From assembly GCF_019774615.1 (NCBI RefSeq), contig NZ_CP081497.1, positions 2,480,001-2,544,000 of the forward strand: a DNA stretch of 64,000 nucleotides, read 5' to 3'. Below the pieces are notes generated by a model that was not told the origin of the DNA, did not search any database, and saw nothing but the letters and a program-made list of their open reading frames with translations. The DNA is from Streptomyces sp. BHT-5-2. Its GTDB lineage: Bacteria; Actinomycetota; Actinomycetes; Streptomycetales; Streptomycetaceae. A program made the position numbers and the translations under genes. Below, one piece after another: positions 16,604 to 25,261 of this stretch; the first letter of the stretch is position 1, and each line of letters starts with the position of its first letter.

Positions 16604-17145
16604 TCAACAGCGTGAACGCAGACGTCGCCAGCAGATCAGCGCACAGCTCAGAGTCAGGAAAGCTTCGTGGATGTCGTCACGGAACCCCCAGTGGATCCGC
16701 AGGCGGCGGAACCAGTGCAGGTGGGTGAACGCCCATTCCGCGATCCAGCGTTGGGTGCCCAGACCGGAGCCGTACTCGGTGCCACCGCTTCGAGCAGCGG
16801 AATGAGCTGGGTGACATCGTTGCGGTTGCCGCCGGTCAGGGGGGCCGCGAGCGGGATGCCGGTGGCATCGGTGGGCAAGTGGTGTTGGCTGCCCCTTCTA
16901 CCCCGGTCAACAGGACCTCGTCCCGTCTTGGACCCCCCTTTGACACCCGGATGTGGGAGCCGTCGACGGCCGCCCGGGAGAAGTCCGGAACGTTCGCGCT
17001 GCGCAGCTTGGCGAGGAGGTCCTCGTGCAACCGGGGCCACACCCCGGCCTCGGGCCACTCGGCCGGTCCCGGAGTGATCCAACCTCCTCGGAGATCATTT
17101 CGTCAGGAATTCGAAGTAGCAGGTCAGACGGGGTGCGGCGGCATT
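16604..17145 (-). pseudogene. Degenerate IS5-type transposase
   Basis: Pieces of one transposase lie in order on the minus strand in shifting frames. They are LRIPDEMISEEV near 17130, AEWPEAGVWPRLHEDLLAKL, AAVDGSHIRV..KGG, GSQHHLPTDATGIPL..LTGGNRNDVTQLIPLLEAV, and WIAEWAFTHLHWFRRLRIHWGF..FLTLSCALICWRRL to the TGA at 16604-16606. Two internal deletions are evident: most of the N-terminal domain and about 80 residues before the catalytic Glu. At least two frameshifts are present. It cannot move on its own. Confidence 0.8.
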
Positions 17146-17227
17146 CGCCTATCAGCTGTCCCGGAAACGGCAACGAATGTTGTCGGATATGGGCCGCGAT
17201 CGCAGGCTGTGGGTGGAGGTGATCGCG

Positions 17228-18235
17228 ATGAGCGAGGCGGGGAGCGGCGCACGGCGGGCCGCGGAGAACGACGTGGTGCGGCATGAGGCGAGTGTGAGCG
17301 CGAGCGAGTCGGTGTACGACGTGGTGGTGGTCGGTGCCGGAGCTGCCGGGCTGAACGCGGCGCTGGTGCTGGGCCGGTCCCGCCGCCGGGTGGCGGTGGT
17401 GGACGCCGGGCAGCCGCGCAACGCCCCTGCCGGTCACATGCAGGGCTTTCTGTCCCGGGACGGCATGCCGCCGGCGGCGCTGCTGGCGGTGGGCCGGGCC
17501 GAGGTGGCTCGGTACGGGGTGGAGCTGATCGAGGGCCGGGTGGACCGTATCGCCCACGGCTTCTTCGTCCACCTGGACGGCGGCCCGGTCCTCAGGGCCC
17601 GCCGGATCCTGGTGGCCACCGGATTGCGCGACGAACTGCCCGAGATTCCCGGCGTACGCGAACGCTGGGGCAAGGATCTGCTGCATTGCCCGTACTGCCA
17701 CGGCTACGAGGTCCGCGACCGGCCCATCGGTGTGCTCGGCACCCACCCGAACGCCGTGGCGCACGCACTGCTGCTACGGCAGTGGTCCGATGACGTCTTC
17801 TTCTTCCCCCACACCCTGGACGTCGCCGACGAGGAACGGCGTCGGCTGACCGGCTACGGCGTGCACATCGCCGACGGCGTGATCAAACAACTCGTGGTGG
17901 ACGAAGACCGGCTGCGCGGCGTCGAGTTGGCGGAGGGCCGTGTCGTGCCCCGAAGTGCGGTGTTCCTCTTCCCTCGCATGGTGCCCCACGACGCCCTGCT
18001 CACCGACCTCGGGTGCGAGGAGGGCGAGGAAGGCCGGGTGGCCACCGACGGCACGGGCCGCACCAGTGTTTTCGGGGTCTGGGCGGCCGGCAATGTCACC
18101 GACCCCCGCGCCCAGGTGGTCACCGCGGCCGGGAACGGATCGGCCGCCGCCATCGCCATCAACCACGACCTGGTTCAGGAGGATGTCCAACGGGCGGAGG
18201 ACGTCCAACGGGTCCTCGAAGACCAGCCTGTGTGA
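17228..18235 (+). CDS. Thioredoxin-reductase-like FAD/NAD(P) oxidoreductase
   Basis: A 335-residue class II flavoprotein. VVVVGAGAAGLNAALVLGR (residues about 33-51) binds FAD, ATGLRDELPEI closes the first FAD segment, and HCPYCHGYE carries the redox pair Cys154/Cys157. NVTDPRAQVVTAAGNGSAAAIAIN is the C-terminal FAD motif. No dedicated thioredoxin gene is nearby. Similar proteins in antibiotic clusters form disulfides (dithiolopyrrolone/gliotoxin oxidases), so thioredoxin reductase or a dithiol oxidase are both possible. ATG at 17228 follows GGAGGTG. Confidence 0.85.
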   Translation: MSEAGSGARRAAENDVVRHEASVSASESVYDVVVVGAGAAGLNAALVLGRSRRRVAVVDAGQPRNAPAGHMQGFLSRDGMPPAALLAVGRAEVARYGVELIEGRVDRIAHGFFVHLDGGPVLRARRILVATGLRDELPEIPGVRERWGKDLLHCPYCHGYEVRDRPIGVLGTHPNAVAHALLLRQWSDDVFFFPHTLDVADEERRRLTGYGVHIADGVIKQLVVDEDRLRGVELAEGRVVPRSAVFLFPRMVPHDALLTDLGCEEGEEGRVATDGTGRTSVFGVWAAGNVTDPRAQVVTAAGNGSAAAIAINHDLVQEDVQRAEDVQRVLEDQPV

Positions 18236-18330
18236 ACGGCGGAGCGTCTGCTGGCGCGCCACGGTGACATGTCGTCCCACGCTCTCTTGCCAGGGGCGTC
18301 GGATCTCGGAGGTGTCCCTCCTGGAGGGGG

Positions 18331-19599
18331 TCATTGCCGTCCTGGCGCCGGCCGAGTGGCATCGGTCAGGTCATCCAGGAGTATGTCGGCGATGAGCTCC
18401 TCGACTACGGCGATGCCGTGCTCCGTCATCGCCGTGGTCAGCTCCGGGTCCCAAGGGGCCGCGGTCAGACGGCCGGGCGGAGGGCCGTGCGGTGTGCGGG
18501 CTGCCGCGGCGCGGTAGTCCGCTGCGGTCATGCGCCAGGGTCGGGCGGGCGTCTTGTCCAGGACGTACGCGGCGATGCGGATGCCTTCGCCGTCGAAGTC
18601 GCCGTGGTAGCGCAGAGCCGCATCGTGGTCCGCGAGGAGGCGAAGGAGCTGGATGGCCGCGCTGTTGGGCCATCCCGATGTGCAGACGAGGGGCGGGCAG
18701 CCCGGCCCGAAGCGGCGTAGGGCGAGGGCCAGCACGCTGGGGTTCTCCACGATGTGGACGACCGGCGCGGTCCCCGTGGGGAGGGTGAAGGTGCCCGGGG
18801 CGCGCAGCTGGGCGAGAGTGAGGCTGGCCGCCTGGCCGGCCCCGGCGCACGCTCGTGCCACGCGGGCGAGCGGCCCGTCGCCGTCGGGCCGGAGCCCGGC
18901 TGCGAGGACGGTGGCCGACAACTCGTCGTCGGCGATGCCCGCGCGGGCCCAGAGCGCACGCCGGCCTTCGGCGGACTGCGGCGGGTCGGTGCAGAAGAGG
19001 GCTGCCAGGGCGCGCATCACGAGGGAGGACAGGCGGGTGCCGTCGTCCAGCGCGTGGGAGTCGCCCTTGAGGACCCGGGCGGCGAAGGCGGGCAGCGGCT
19101 CTCCTCGGGCGGGCAGCGCCGTGAGCACCGCGAGCGCGTCGGTGAGCAGGGCGCGGGTGCGCTCCGTCGAGCTGCCGACCAGGCCGGCGGCTCGGCAGGA
19201 GGCCGTCCAGTCGGCGAGCGCGGGCTGGGCCCGTACGGTGCTGTGGCCGTCCAACCACGCCCAGAGGGCGGCCCGTTCGTCCTCCTCGCGGCGACGTTCG
19301 GAGGCCCGGTCCCCGAGTGGGCCGATCAGTTCGGCGACGACGTCCCGTACCGTGCGGCCGCAGCTCTCGGCCACCGCCTCCTCCAGGCGGGTCAGAAGGA
19401 CGGAGGGGCGCGCGTCCGGCAGACGGTCCAGGCCGAGGAGGTCGGCGAGGGCTTCGCGTTGGGGGTCGTCGAGGGGGCCGAGGCGCACGCGGGTGACGGG
19501 CCGGCCGGAGGAGAGCCGGTCGTGGACCGCCTGCCACAGCGAGTGCAGTTCGGTGCGGGCCAGGGCCCGTTCGCCCCGGGGCGTTGCGCTGTGTGTCAT
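18331..19599 (-). CDS. jetD: JetD-like Wadjet nuclease subunit (DUF3323/DUF2399, TIGR02679)
   Basis: A 422-residue protein, last gene of the Wadjet operon. The N-terminal DUF3323 region runs to about residue 210. The DUF2399 Toprim-like domain follows, with VHIVENPSVLALALRRFG, LVCTSGWPNSAAIQLLRLL and the acidic YHGDFDGEGIRIAAYV motif. JetD is the topoisomerase VI-like subunit that cuts circular DNA extruded by the JetABC SMC complex. ATG 19599 overlaps the jetC stop (ATGA). The four-gene order and sizes fit the family that I recall as Wadjet type II. Confidence 0.88.
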   Translation of the reverse strand: MTHSATPRGERALARTELHSLWQAVHDRLSSGRPVTRVRLGPLDDPQREALADLLGLDRLPDARPSVLLTRLEEAVAESCGRTVRDVVAELIGPLGDRASERRREEDERAALWAWLDGHSTVRAQPALADWTASCRAAGLVGSSTERTRALLTDALAVLTALPARGEPLPAFAARVLKGDSHALDDGTRLSSLVMRALAALFCTDPPQSAEGRRALWARAGIADDELSATVLAAGLRPDGDGPLARVARACAGAGQAASLTLAQLRAPGTFTLPTGTAPVVHIVENPSVLALALRRFGPGCPPLVCTSGWPNSAAIQLLRLLADHDAALRYHGDFDGEGIRIAAYVLDKTPARPWRMTAADYRAAAARTPHGPPPGRLTAAPWDPELTTAMTEHGIAVVEELIADILLDDLTDATRPAPGRQ

Positions 19600-22500
19600 G
19601 GTGCCGGCTCCGTCCTCGCGTCCGACGGCGTGTACGGCTCGTCGGCCGTGGTGGCGGGCTGTTGTCCCCGCGACTGTTCCCGTGGCTGTTCCCGGGGCTG
19701 TGCCCGTGTCTGTTCCCGGGGCGTCGGTGCGTCCTGGTGCGTCTCCAGGTCCGTACCGTTCCACACGAAGCGGGCGCTGGTGACCGCGTCGTCGTCGGCG
19801 CCGGTGAGGAGCTGGTGGACGGCGATGCCGGGCAACTCCCCATAGGTGCACCACTCGTGGTCGGAGGTCAGCATGAGGTCCAGGTCGAGCGCGGTGAGCA
19901 GGGCGAAGACCTGTCCGCGGTTGACGGTGTCGACGCCGACGAAGACCTCGTCCAGCAGGATCAGCCGGGGTGCCTCGGGCACGGCCTCGTAGTGGGCGGA
20001 GACGGCGGCGAACAGCGGAAGGTGGAGGGCGATGGCCTTCTCCCCGCCGGAGAGCGCGCCGTGCAGCTTCTTGGTGAGCGGTTGCCAGCCGGTCCCGTTC
20101 GCGCGGTCGAGGCGGACGGTGAACTGGTGCCAGGCGGTGTAGTCGAGGACCTCGCCGAGCTGCTCTTCCCAACTCGCCGCCGTGTCACTGCCTTTGGCCT
20201 CCTCGATGCGGGAGCGGAAGAAGGCGTGCAGCGCCTCCCGGTCGCCCTCGGTGACCCGACCCGGGTCCTTGAGCAGCAGTTCGCGGGCGGTGCGGGTGCC
20301 GTCGGGGAGGTCCGGACGGATCTGCCACACGAGCTGGACGGCGACGTTGGAGGCGGTGCGGACGTTTTCCAGGTGGCCGTTCATCCGGTCGACGAGTTCG
20401 CCGGCCTGGCGGATGCGGGCCGCGAGATGGCGGCGGATGTCGCCGGTGAGGATCTGGTCGAACAGGCGGCGTTCCGCGGCGGTGATGTCGTCGCGGCTGC
20501 GGTCGCGCTCCTGCGTCAGCGTGTCGAGCAGGCCCGCCGCCCCGACGCGTACGCCGTCCAGGCTGGCGGTGAAGAGCTGGACGTCCTCGTCGGCCTCCAG
20601 GTCCAGGTCGGTGCGGGCGCCGAGATGCCGACGGGCCTGGTGGACGGCCTCGGACAGGCGGGTGGCGGCGTCGCCGAGGTTGCGTGGCGCGTGTGGGATG
20701 TCCGGCCACTTCGCCGCTGTCGCTCGGGCGGCCTCCAGGGTGGCCTTGGCCCCGTCCTCGGCGCGGAGTTCCAGCGTGCTGCCGGCGTCCTCGGCCAGGC
20801 CGGCCAGGCACAGGTGGCGGAAGCGGTGTGCCGCGCCGTCCCGGGTGGTGACGGCCTGTTCCCGGTGCTCGGCGTCCCGTTCGCTGGTGGCTCGCAGTTC
20901 CCCGATCCGCCGCTCCAACCGGAGCAGGTGGTCGCTCGTGTGCCGGGCTTCCTCGCGGCAGCGGCGCAGTGCGTTCCGCGCCTCGGCGACGCGCGCGACG
21001 ACCTGGCGATAGTCCTCGCCGACGGTGGACTCCACCGCCGTCAGGCGTGCCCGCAACCCCTCGGCCTCGGCCTGTGCGGCCGCCGCTTCCTCGGATCGTT
21101 CGCGGGCGGTCTGATCCGATCGTGCCGCCTGCGTGGCCAGCTGCCTGGCGCCGCCGGCCGCCGCGACGGCGTTCAGGCGGGCGTCCGCCCAGGTGTCGGC
21201 GGTGTCCCGGAACGCGTCCACGGCGGTGGACAGTTCGCGCAGGCGGCCGCGGTCGGTGGGCAGGCCGTGCTCCGCCGACTGCCGGCTGAGCCTGCGCAGG
21301 GTGGCCGCCACGCCGTTCTCGCGCTCTTCGAGGCGTACCGCGGCGTCGCGGACGGCGTCGTCCCGGGCGGCCACTCGTTCCTCGGCGCGGTCCCGGTCAC
21401 GGCGCCGGGCGTCGAGTTCCCGGTGGTCGGGGCGGGCCGACAGGTCGGCGTCGAGCCGGGCACGGCGGGTTGCCAGGGCGCGCAGCTCGTCGTCGAGCAC
21501 GGCCAGTGAGGCGTTCGTCCGGCTGATCCGGTCGGTCAGTTCGCCGATCCGGCGCTGCCTGGCCCGCTGACGGGCGAGGGCGCCGATGTGGGCGGGCTCC
21601 GGTTTGCTCCAGCTGCCCGTCGCGGGCGCGAGGCGCCAGGCGCCCGCTGCGGAAACGGCCGCCGGATGGCCGCCGGGCAGGCTCGTGCCGTATGCGATGC
21701 CGGCCAGGAGGCGGGTGACGGTCTCGGCCGGGACCGGGAGGTCCTCCTCCGGGCGCAGCACCTCCAGCAGGCTGGCGCCCGGGGCGGACACGGCCAGGGC
21801 CGCCTCGGCCCGGGTGTCGTGGCCGGACAGCGTGACGCTCTCGTCAGGGCCGACCCAGGCGTCCAGCAGACCCGACGCCTCCAAGGCGGCCTCCACTCCG
21901 GCCTGGACGGCGACGGGGACGTCCTCGCGGAAGGCGATCAGCCGCCACAGCGGGGCGCCGGGCATCGTCGATCTGTCCGTGGTGCGGGTGGGCGGGGGCG
22001 AGGGCGGCAGGTCGGTCTCCCGGCTCAACCGCTCCACCTCCTCGACCAGGCCGTTGCGCTCGTCCAGCAGGGCCCGGCGTGCGGCCCGGACCGCGGCCTC
22101 GCCCTCGGCGATCTCTCGCTCCACCGTGCGCGCGGCGGCCTCCACTTGGGCCGTCACCCGGGGCTCGGAGGCCGCCTCGGCCAGCAGCCCCTCAGGGTCG
22201 GCGATCCGGAGTTCCGTACAGCCCTCGGCCCAGAGGCGCAGCCGCCCCGCCAGTGCGGTGAGTGCGTCGTCCCAGGCGTGGGCTGCTTCGTCCCGCCGGC
22301 CGGCGGCCTCGGCCAGCCGGGTGCGGGTCTGTTCCAGCGTCTCCTCGGCGGCGCCGCGGTCGCGCACCGCCCGCTCGTGCGCGTCCATGGCCTCGGCGAC
22401 GAGGGCGATCTGCGTGCGCCGGGCGGTGACCGCGCCCCGGAGCAGCTGCCGGACCCGTCGGGCCCGGTCCTCGGCCGTCGTTCCGTCGGGTGGTGTGTTC

Positions 22501-23888
22501 TCCGCCGTGCCGGCGTCCGTCGCCGACGTCGCGCCGGCGGCGGGCGCGCGGACCTCGTCGAGGAGGGCCTTCGCCTCGTGGTGGACGGACTCCAGGCCCG
22601 CCGTCCGGGCGGACCGGTGGGCCTCCTCGGCGGCCTGGTGGGCGTGGTCGTCGAGTGTGCGGGCGCGGCGCACCGCCTCGTCGGTGCGCCGCCGGTCGTC
22701 TTCCGCCCGTTCGCGCGCGGTCCCCGCGGCGGCACCCAGTCGCTGGGCGGTGGCGGCCGCGTCCTCCGTACGGCGCCGGAGCCGGTCCAGTTCCTCGCCC
22801 TGGCGGTACGCGTCGCTCTCCCGCAGGCCCTCGATGGTCTCCTCCAGGGCGTGCCCGCGCCGCTCCTGTTCCTCCCGTTGCAGCCGGGCTGACTCGCGTC
22901 CTTCCAGGGCCTGTTCGTGTTCCTGGGCGCTGTGGCGGGCGACACGGGTGAGGTTGTCCATCTCGGTGGTCGCCGAGATCAGCGCGGCGGAACCGGCACG
23001 CAGTACCCGTCGGGCGTAGGCGCGCTGGCGGGCCGCGACGGTCTCGGCCGCCGCCACTTCCTCGTCGAGCTGCTTGAGGTGTTCGCGCTGGCGGTCGAGC
23101 CGTTCGAAGCCCTCGGCGAGCTCGGCGACCTCGCCCTCGCCCAGCGGAGGCAGGGCGCGGGAGAGCAGGGTGGACAGCAGTGACGGGTCGAGCCGCTCGG
23201 ACAGTTTGGGCTGGCGCAGCTGGAGCAGGGCGGTCAGCAGTGACTCGTAGCGCTGCTCGCCCATGCCCACGAAGAGCCCTCGTCGTACCGCGGTGCGGTA
23301 GTCGGCGGCCGAGGCGTGCACCGCGCCGTGGTCGCGCACGGCCTCGGCGAGGGCGGCCCGGGTCAGCGGCTGGCCGGACTCGTTGGTGAGGGACAGGCCG
23401 TCGGGGTGGGCGATCCGGCCCGTGGTGGTGAAGTAGTCGGCGTGCACGCCGCTGGTGTGCACGCTCGCCTGCAACCGCGCCCCGCAGCCGAACCACCGCT
23501 CCGTGCCGTCCTCGCCGAGGCGGCGGAACTCCATCCACACGTAGCCGACGCGGGTCTTGCCGGTGGCGCCCTCGCCGAGGAGGTTCCAGTGCATGGTGCG
23601 CTCCGAACCACCGAAGGTGGACAGCCGGTTGGGGCGCAGACTGGCGTCGAAGAGGTAGGGCAGCAGCAGCTCCAGGGCCTTGGACTTGCCGGAGCCGTTC
23701 TGGCCGCGGAGCAGCAGCCGCCCCCGGTGGAAGGCGAAGGTCTCGTCGTAGTAGCGCCAGACGTTGAGAATGCCGGCGCGGTGCGGCTGCCAGCGGCTCC
23801 GGGCCACGTCCGCCGCGTCCCCGGGCGACCGGGGGACACCGGTGGGCTCCTCCGGTGTCCGTGGCAGTGGAAGTTCCGTCACGCTCAC
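19596..23888 (-). CDS. jetC: JetC-like SMC ATPase of Wadjet (TIGR02680)
   Basis: A 1,430-residue SMC/RecN-type ATPase. Walker A (GQNGSGKS, residues 62-69) is at the N-terminus, long Arg/Glu/Ala-rich coiled coils fill the middle with a hinge-like globular part around residues 620-760, and the C-terminal head has ALSGGEKAIALHL and RLILLDEVFVGVD. It loops DNA and senses small circular plasmids. GTG 23888 overlaps the jetB stop (GTGA); a second GTG six bases on is possible. The last 60 residues are low complexity (REQ/PREQ repeats) and probably disordered. Confidence 0.92.
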   Translation of the reverse strand: MSVTELPLPRTPEEPTGVPRSPGDAADVARSRWQPHRAGILNVWRYYDETFAFHRGRLLLRGQNGSGKSKALELLLPYLFDASLRPNRLSTFGGSERTMHWNLLGEGATGKTRVGYVWMEFRRLGEDGTERWFGCGARLQASVHTSGVHADYFTTTGRIAHPDGLSLTNESGQPLTRAALAEAVRDHGAVHASAADYRTAVRRGLFVGMGEQRYESLLTALLQLRQPKLSERLDPSLLSTLLSRALPPLGEGEVAELAEGFERLDRQREHLKQLDEEVAAAETVAARQRAYARRVLRAGSAALISATTEMDNLTRVARHSAQEHEQALEGRESARLQREEQERRGHALEETIEGLRESDAYRQGEELDRLRRRTEDAAATAQRLGAAAGTARERAEDDRRRTDEAVRRARTLDDHAHQAAEEAHRSARTAGLESVHHEAKALLDEVRAPAAGATSATDAGTAENTPPDGTTAEDRARRVRQLLRGAVTARRTQIALVAEAMDAHERAVRDRGAAEETLEQTRTRLAEAAGRRDEAAHAWDDALTALAGRLRLWAEGCTELRIADPEGLLAEAASEPRVTAQVEAAARTVEREIAEGEAAVRAARRALLDERNGLVEEVERLSRETDLPPSPPPTRTTDRSTMPGAPLWRLIAFREDVPVAVQAGVEAALEASGLLDAWVGPDESVTLSGHDTRAEAALAVSAPGASLLEVLRPEEDLPVPAETVTRLLAGIAYGTSLPGGHPAAVSAAGAWRLAPATGSWSKPEPAHIGALARQRARQRRIGELTDRISRTNASLAVLDDELRALATRRARLDADLSARPDHRELDARRRDRDRAEERVAARDDAVRDAAVRLEERENGVAATLRRLSRQSAEHGLPTDRGRLRELSTAVDAFRDTADTWADARLNAVAAAGGARQLATQAARSDQTARERSEEAAAAQAEAEGLRARLTAVESTVGEDYRQVVARVAEARNALRRCREEARHTSDHLLRLERRIGELRATSERDAEHREQAVTTRDGAAHRFRHLCLAGLAEDAGSTLELRAEDGAKATLEAARATAAKWPDIPHAPRNLGDAATRLSEAVHQARRHLGARTDLDLEADEDVQLFTASLDGVRVGAAGLLDTLTQERDRSRDDITAAERRLFDQILTGDIRRHLAARIRQAGELVDRMNGHLENVRTASNVAVQLVWQIRPDLPDGTRTARELLLKDPGRVTEGDREALHAFFRSRIEEAKGSDTAASWEEQLGEVLDYTAWHQFTVRLDRANGTGWQPLTKKLHGALSGGEKAIALHLPLFAAVSAHYEAVPEAPRLILLDEVFVGVDTVNRGQVFALLTALDLDLMLTSDHEWCTYGELPGIAVHQLLTGADDDAVTSARFVWNGTDLETHQDAPTPREQTRAQPREQPREQSRGQQPATTADEPYTPSDARTEPAP

Positions 23889-25261
23889 TGCTGGTCTCCT
23901 TCGTCCGGTCCGTCGAACGCGGGTGTCGTACTCGTCGTCGCAGGCGGGTTCGTGCCCGTCCCCGGACTGTTCCTGTGCCTGCGGCTTTGCCTGTCGTCTG
24001 CCTCGGTGCTCGTCGTCCCGGCGAGACGGTAGCGGTACGCGGCCGGGCGTGCGACGACGCGGCCCCCGGCCCGTCGGACCAGCCCGACGTCGCACAGCAC
24101 CCGCACTGCGTCCTCGACCAGCCGGACCGCCCCGTCCGCGGACTGGTACGCCTTCGCCCAGCGGGGGAAGCGACGGAGGAGATCGGCGCCGGCCTCGGCG
24201 AACTGCTCCGGCAGCATTCCCCCGGGCGAGGAGCAGACCGGCTCCAGAAGCAAGAGCGCGGCGACCCGGGCGGTGGACGCGTCGTCGGGGAAGCGGTGGT
24301 CGGTGGCGAGCGCGTCCGGATCGACGAGCAGGAACCCCTCGGCCCGTTCCTCCAGGACGAACCCGGCCTGCTCGACCGACCGGCGCAGGATCTGGCGCCC
24401 TGTCAGGGAGGTGACGTACGCGAGCTCCTCCTCGGTGAGGTCCGCGCGGTAGAGCACGGGGTCGTCGAAGAGGCGGCGCAGTACCGAGTGGCGCAGCCAC
24501 AGGTTGCGCTGAGTGTCCGAGGCGGCCGCGGGCTCGCTTCGTGCCTCCTCCCGCTCCCCGCCACCGGCGGCCTCGGGGGCAGCGCCGTAACGCCGCTCCC
24601 GCACCAGCCCGGCGAGCAGCTCCGCGAACCGCAGCGGCACCTCGTCCGGCGGCACGGCCAGCCGGGATGCTCCGACCGGGGCCGTGGGAAGCCTCATCAG
24701 CAAGGTGGTGTCCACCCGATAGAGCACCTTGGCCTCCGCCGAAGCCACATACGCCTCGGTCGCGCCGTCCACGGCCCGCAGCACGCCGTACGCCTCCAGC
24801 AGCTTCAGGACGTCGACGAACGCCATCCGTTCCGGCCGGTGGACCGGGTCGAAGGCGGGCAGCGCCTGATCCGACGCCGTGGCCTGCACGACCCGGTCGG
24901 CGAGCAGGCCGATGGTCGTCATCGGCATCGACAGCAGCTCGGCGGCGGTCACGCACAGCAGCACATAGCGCCGGCGGTCGAACGGCGCCCGGCCCGACCG
25001 CGCCCTGCGAGCCGGGCGGGAGGCGTCGACATCGGCGCGGACCTTGGCCAGCCGCGCGTACCCGCGGCGGGGCTCCACGACCAGGCTCCAGCCACAGGTG
25101 TAGTCGAACCACTTGGCAAGCGGCTCGCGCCGGCGCCGCACCAGATCAAAACCGGGCGGGTCGGCGGCCTCGGTGAGCAGCGGGCGGCCCAGCAGCAGGC
25201 GGATGTCCCGGGCGACCTCTTCCCGCTCGGCGGCGGCCAGTTGATTGGCGAGCGTGCTCAT
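23885..25261 (-). CDS. jetB: JetB-like Wadjet subunit (DUF2398, TIGR02678)
   Basis: A 458-residue protein matching the DUF2398 layout: NQLAAAEREEVARDIRLLLGRPLL at the start, FDYTCGWSLVVEPRRGYARLAKV, winged-helix blocks around RRYVLLCVTAAELL and LLEAYGVLRAVDG, and ERAEGFLLVDPD. It corresponds to the KleE-type (MukE-like) subunit that bridges kleisin and the SMC protein. ATG 25261 overlaps the jetA stop by four bases. The last 40 residues are Thr/Arg/Pro-rich and likely disordered. Confidence 0.88.
   Translation of the reverse strand: MSTLANQLAAAEREEVARDIRLLLGRPLLTEAADPPGFDLVRRRREPLAKWFDYTCGWSLVVEPRRGYARLAKVRADVDASRPARRARSGRAPFDRRRYVLLCVTAAELLSMPMTTIGLLADRVVQATASDQALPAFDPVHRPERMAFVDVLKLLEAYGVLRAVDGATEAYVASAEAKVLYRVDTTLLMRLPTAPVGASRLAVPPDEVPLRFAELLAGLVRERRYGAAPEAAGGGEREEARSEPAAASDTQRNLWLRHSVLRRLFDDPVLYRADLTEEELAYVTSLTGRQILRRSVEQAGFVLEERAEGFLLVDPDALATDHRFPDDASTARVAALLLLEPVCSSPGGMLPEQFAEAGADLLRRFPRWAKAYQSADGAVRLVEDAVRVLCDVGLVRRAGGRVVARPAAYRYRLAGTTSTEADDRQSRRHRNSPGTGTNPPATTSTTPAFDGPDEGDQQ

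Noticed and set aside
17228..18235. Thioredoxin reductase as part of a dithiolopyrrolone-type cluster
   Set aside because: No NRPS or other partner genes are in the window.
19596..25112. A 1,838-residue open frame as one giant protein
   Set aside because: The first 408 codons are the shadow of jetB; the true jetC start is the GTGA overlap at 23888.
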